NCBI GenBank assembly: GCA_001795115.1
Contig: MGNI01000061.1
Span: forward strand, 382-5,662
Length of the DNA: 5,281 bases
Reading direction: 5' to 3'
DNA from: Chloroflexi bacterium RBG_16_48_8
Lineage (GTDB): Bacteria; Chloroflexota; Anaerolineae; Anaerolineales; E44-bin32
The notes under the pieces: generated by a model
Told to the model about the DNA's origin: nothing
Databases searched by the model: none
What the model saw: the letters and a program-made list of their open reading frames with translations, nothing else
In this document: positions 4,884 to 5,281 of the stretch, piece after piece
Position numbering within the stretch: position 1 is the stretch's first letter
How the letters are laid out: each line of letters opens with the position of its first letter
Made by a program: the position numbers and the translations under genes

Positions 4884-5175
4884 CGCCATATTCAGCTAAA
4901 GCCAAGGGAAGAGGGTGAATAGAAATGGGTATGAGACGTGGAAAGTATCCATCTGCTATCGACAGGATGAGCAAGAAACCGACTTGATCCTCATGGGCTG
5001 CCTCCTGATCGATAATGATCAGCTTCCACTCGTTGGGATCACGTGAATTGGTTATTTTTCCAACCGGTGTTCCAGCGATACCAGCGCCAGCGATCAAGAA
5101 TGTTTCCATGCTGATGGGTACCGAAATGCGTCGTCGAAACTGATCACAGATGCAAGTGAGTATCCCAAACCCCAC
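4828..5175 (-). pseudogene. Remnant of a sulfide:quinone oxidoreductase-type FAD protein
   Basis: On the minus strand, from ATG 5109, the protein begins METFLIAGAGIAGTPVGK, a Rossmann dinucleotide-binding motif (GxGxxG). It continues with DPNEWKLIIIDQ and H..DQ.GFLLI, matching the start of SQR-family flavoproteins (strand 2 acid, then H-x-Y-Q-P-G-F-L-F). After about 55 residues the similarity stops, and the frame ends at 4828 inside the convergent XRE-cupin gene. The remaining roughly 300-350 residues, including the redox cysteines, are absent. A GTG at 5175 behind GAGGAGGAG would add 22 residues that do not fit the family, while ATG 5109 has no evident ribosome binding site. It therefore looks like a 5' fragment of a decayed gene. 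A small functional protein is possible but unlikely. Confidence 0.55.
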
Positions 5176-5281
5176 GTCTCCTCCTCATCTGAAAGCAGTT
5201 GCCCCCACATCTGGAAAATGCCCCTTTATTGAGATTGAGAGGGTGTATTCCAACTTGGGGGGCAAGCCAGACAAAATGACC
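5176..5281. other. Right-edge sequence without a recognised gene
   Basis: I see no recognisable coding region in these 106 bases on either strand. On the minus strand they would form the upstream region of the SQR-like remnant and contain a good binding-site sequence (GAGGAGGAG) just before GTG 5175. No strong promoter pair is evident. Confidence 0.4.
5245..5263. repeat. Second copy of a GTATTCCA-n-TTGGGGGGC motif
   Basis: GTATTCCA (5245-5252), two bases, then TTGGGGGGC (5255-5263). The same two blocks occur at 3919-3926 and 3931-3939 with a four-base gap. The copies flank the XRE-cupin gene and lie in non-coding DNA. CCAACTTGG within this copy is a small dyad. Significance is uncertain. Confidence 0.3.

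Noticed and set aside
4599..4889. 96-codon minus-strand frame opposite the cupin domain
   Set aside because: Shadow of a well-supported cupin coding sequence.
1..5281. tRNA, rRNA, CRISPR array, insertion sequence or attachment site
   Set aside because: No cloverleaf, conserved rRNA block, regular spaced repeats, transposase or flanking target duplication was seen by eye.

Overview
The window looks like chromosomal DNA from a bacterium of the Chloroflexota, most likely an Anaerolineae-like lineage. This is an inference. It rests on a long-type transaldolase, a lipoprotein with a Pro/Thr/Glu-rich linker of the style common in that phylum, and a base composition close to balanced. No rRNA, tRNA, CRISPR array, transposase or phage gene is visible.

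Region 1 (1-2743, + strand) is a probable transcription unit. It begins with the 3' nine-tenths of transaldolase (tal). A 46-codon reading frame with a near-perfect ribosome binding site follows directly. Then come a cysteine-rich HEAT-like helical-repeat protein and, translationally coupled to it through a TTGA stop/start overlap, a protein with a clear PD-(D/E)XK nuclease signature and four extra cysteines. A bulged hairpin and a strong intrinsic terminator (stem 2689-2711) close the unit.

Region 2 (2744-3727, - strand) encodes a lipoprotein with two tandem rhodanese domains. The first keeps the catalytic cysteine; in the second it is a serine. The gene converges on region 1, and the terminator between them may serve both strands.

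Region 3 (3728-4295) has no convincing protein gene but is unusually structured. It holds a 13/12-nt inverted repeat, a repeated TTTGAA hexamer, an extended -10 promoter pointing right, a two-part hairpin, a 13-bp palindrome, and a 9-codon reading frame ending Trp-Cys-Trp-Cys that overlaps a 10-bp hairpin. It reads as a long regulatory leader for the next gene.

Region 4 (4296-4883, + strand) encodes an XRE-cupin transcription regulator. Region 5 (4884-5281) holds, on the opposite strand, an apparent remnant of a sulfide:quinone-oxidoreductase-type flavoprotein. Only its N-terminal FAD-binding segment remains.

Taken together, regions 2-5 suggest a locus for reduced sulfur: a surface rhodanese, an XRE-cupin regulator with a possible cysteine-codon leader, and a decayed SQR relative. 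The HEAT/nuclease pair in region 1 is the best candidate for an undescribed two-gene system. Both readings are hypotheses.
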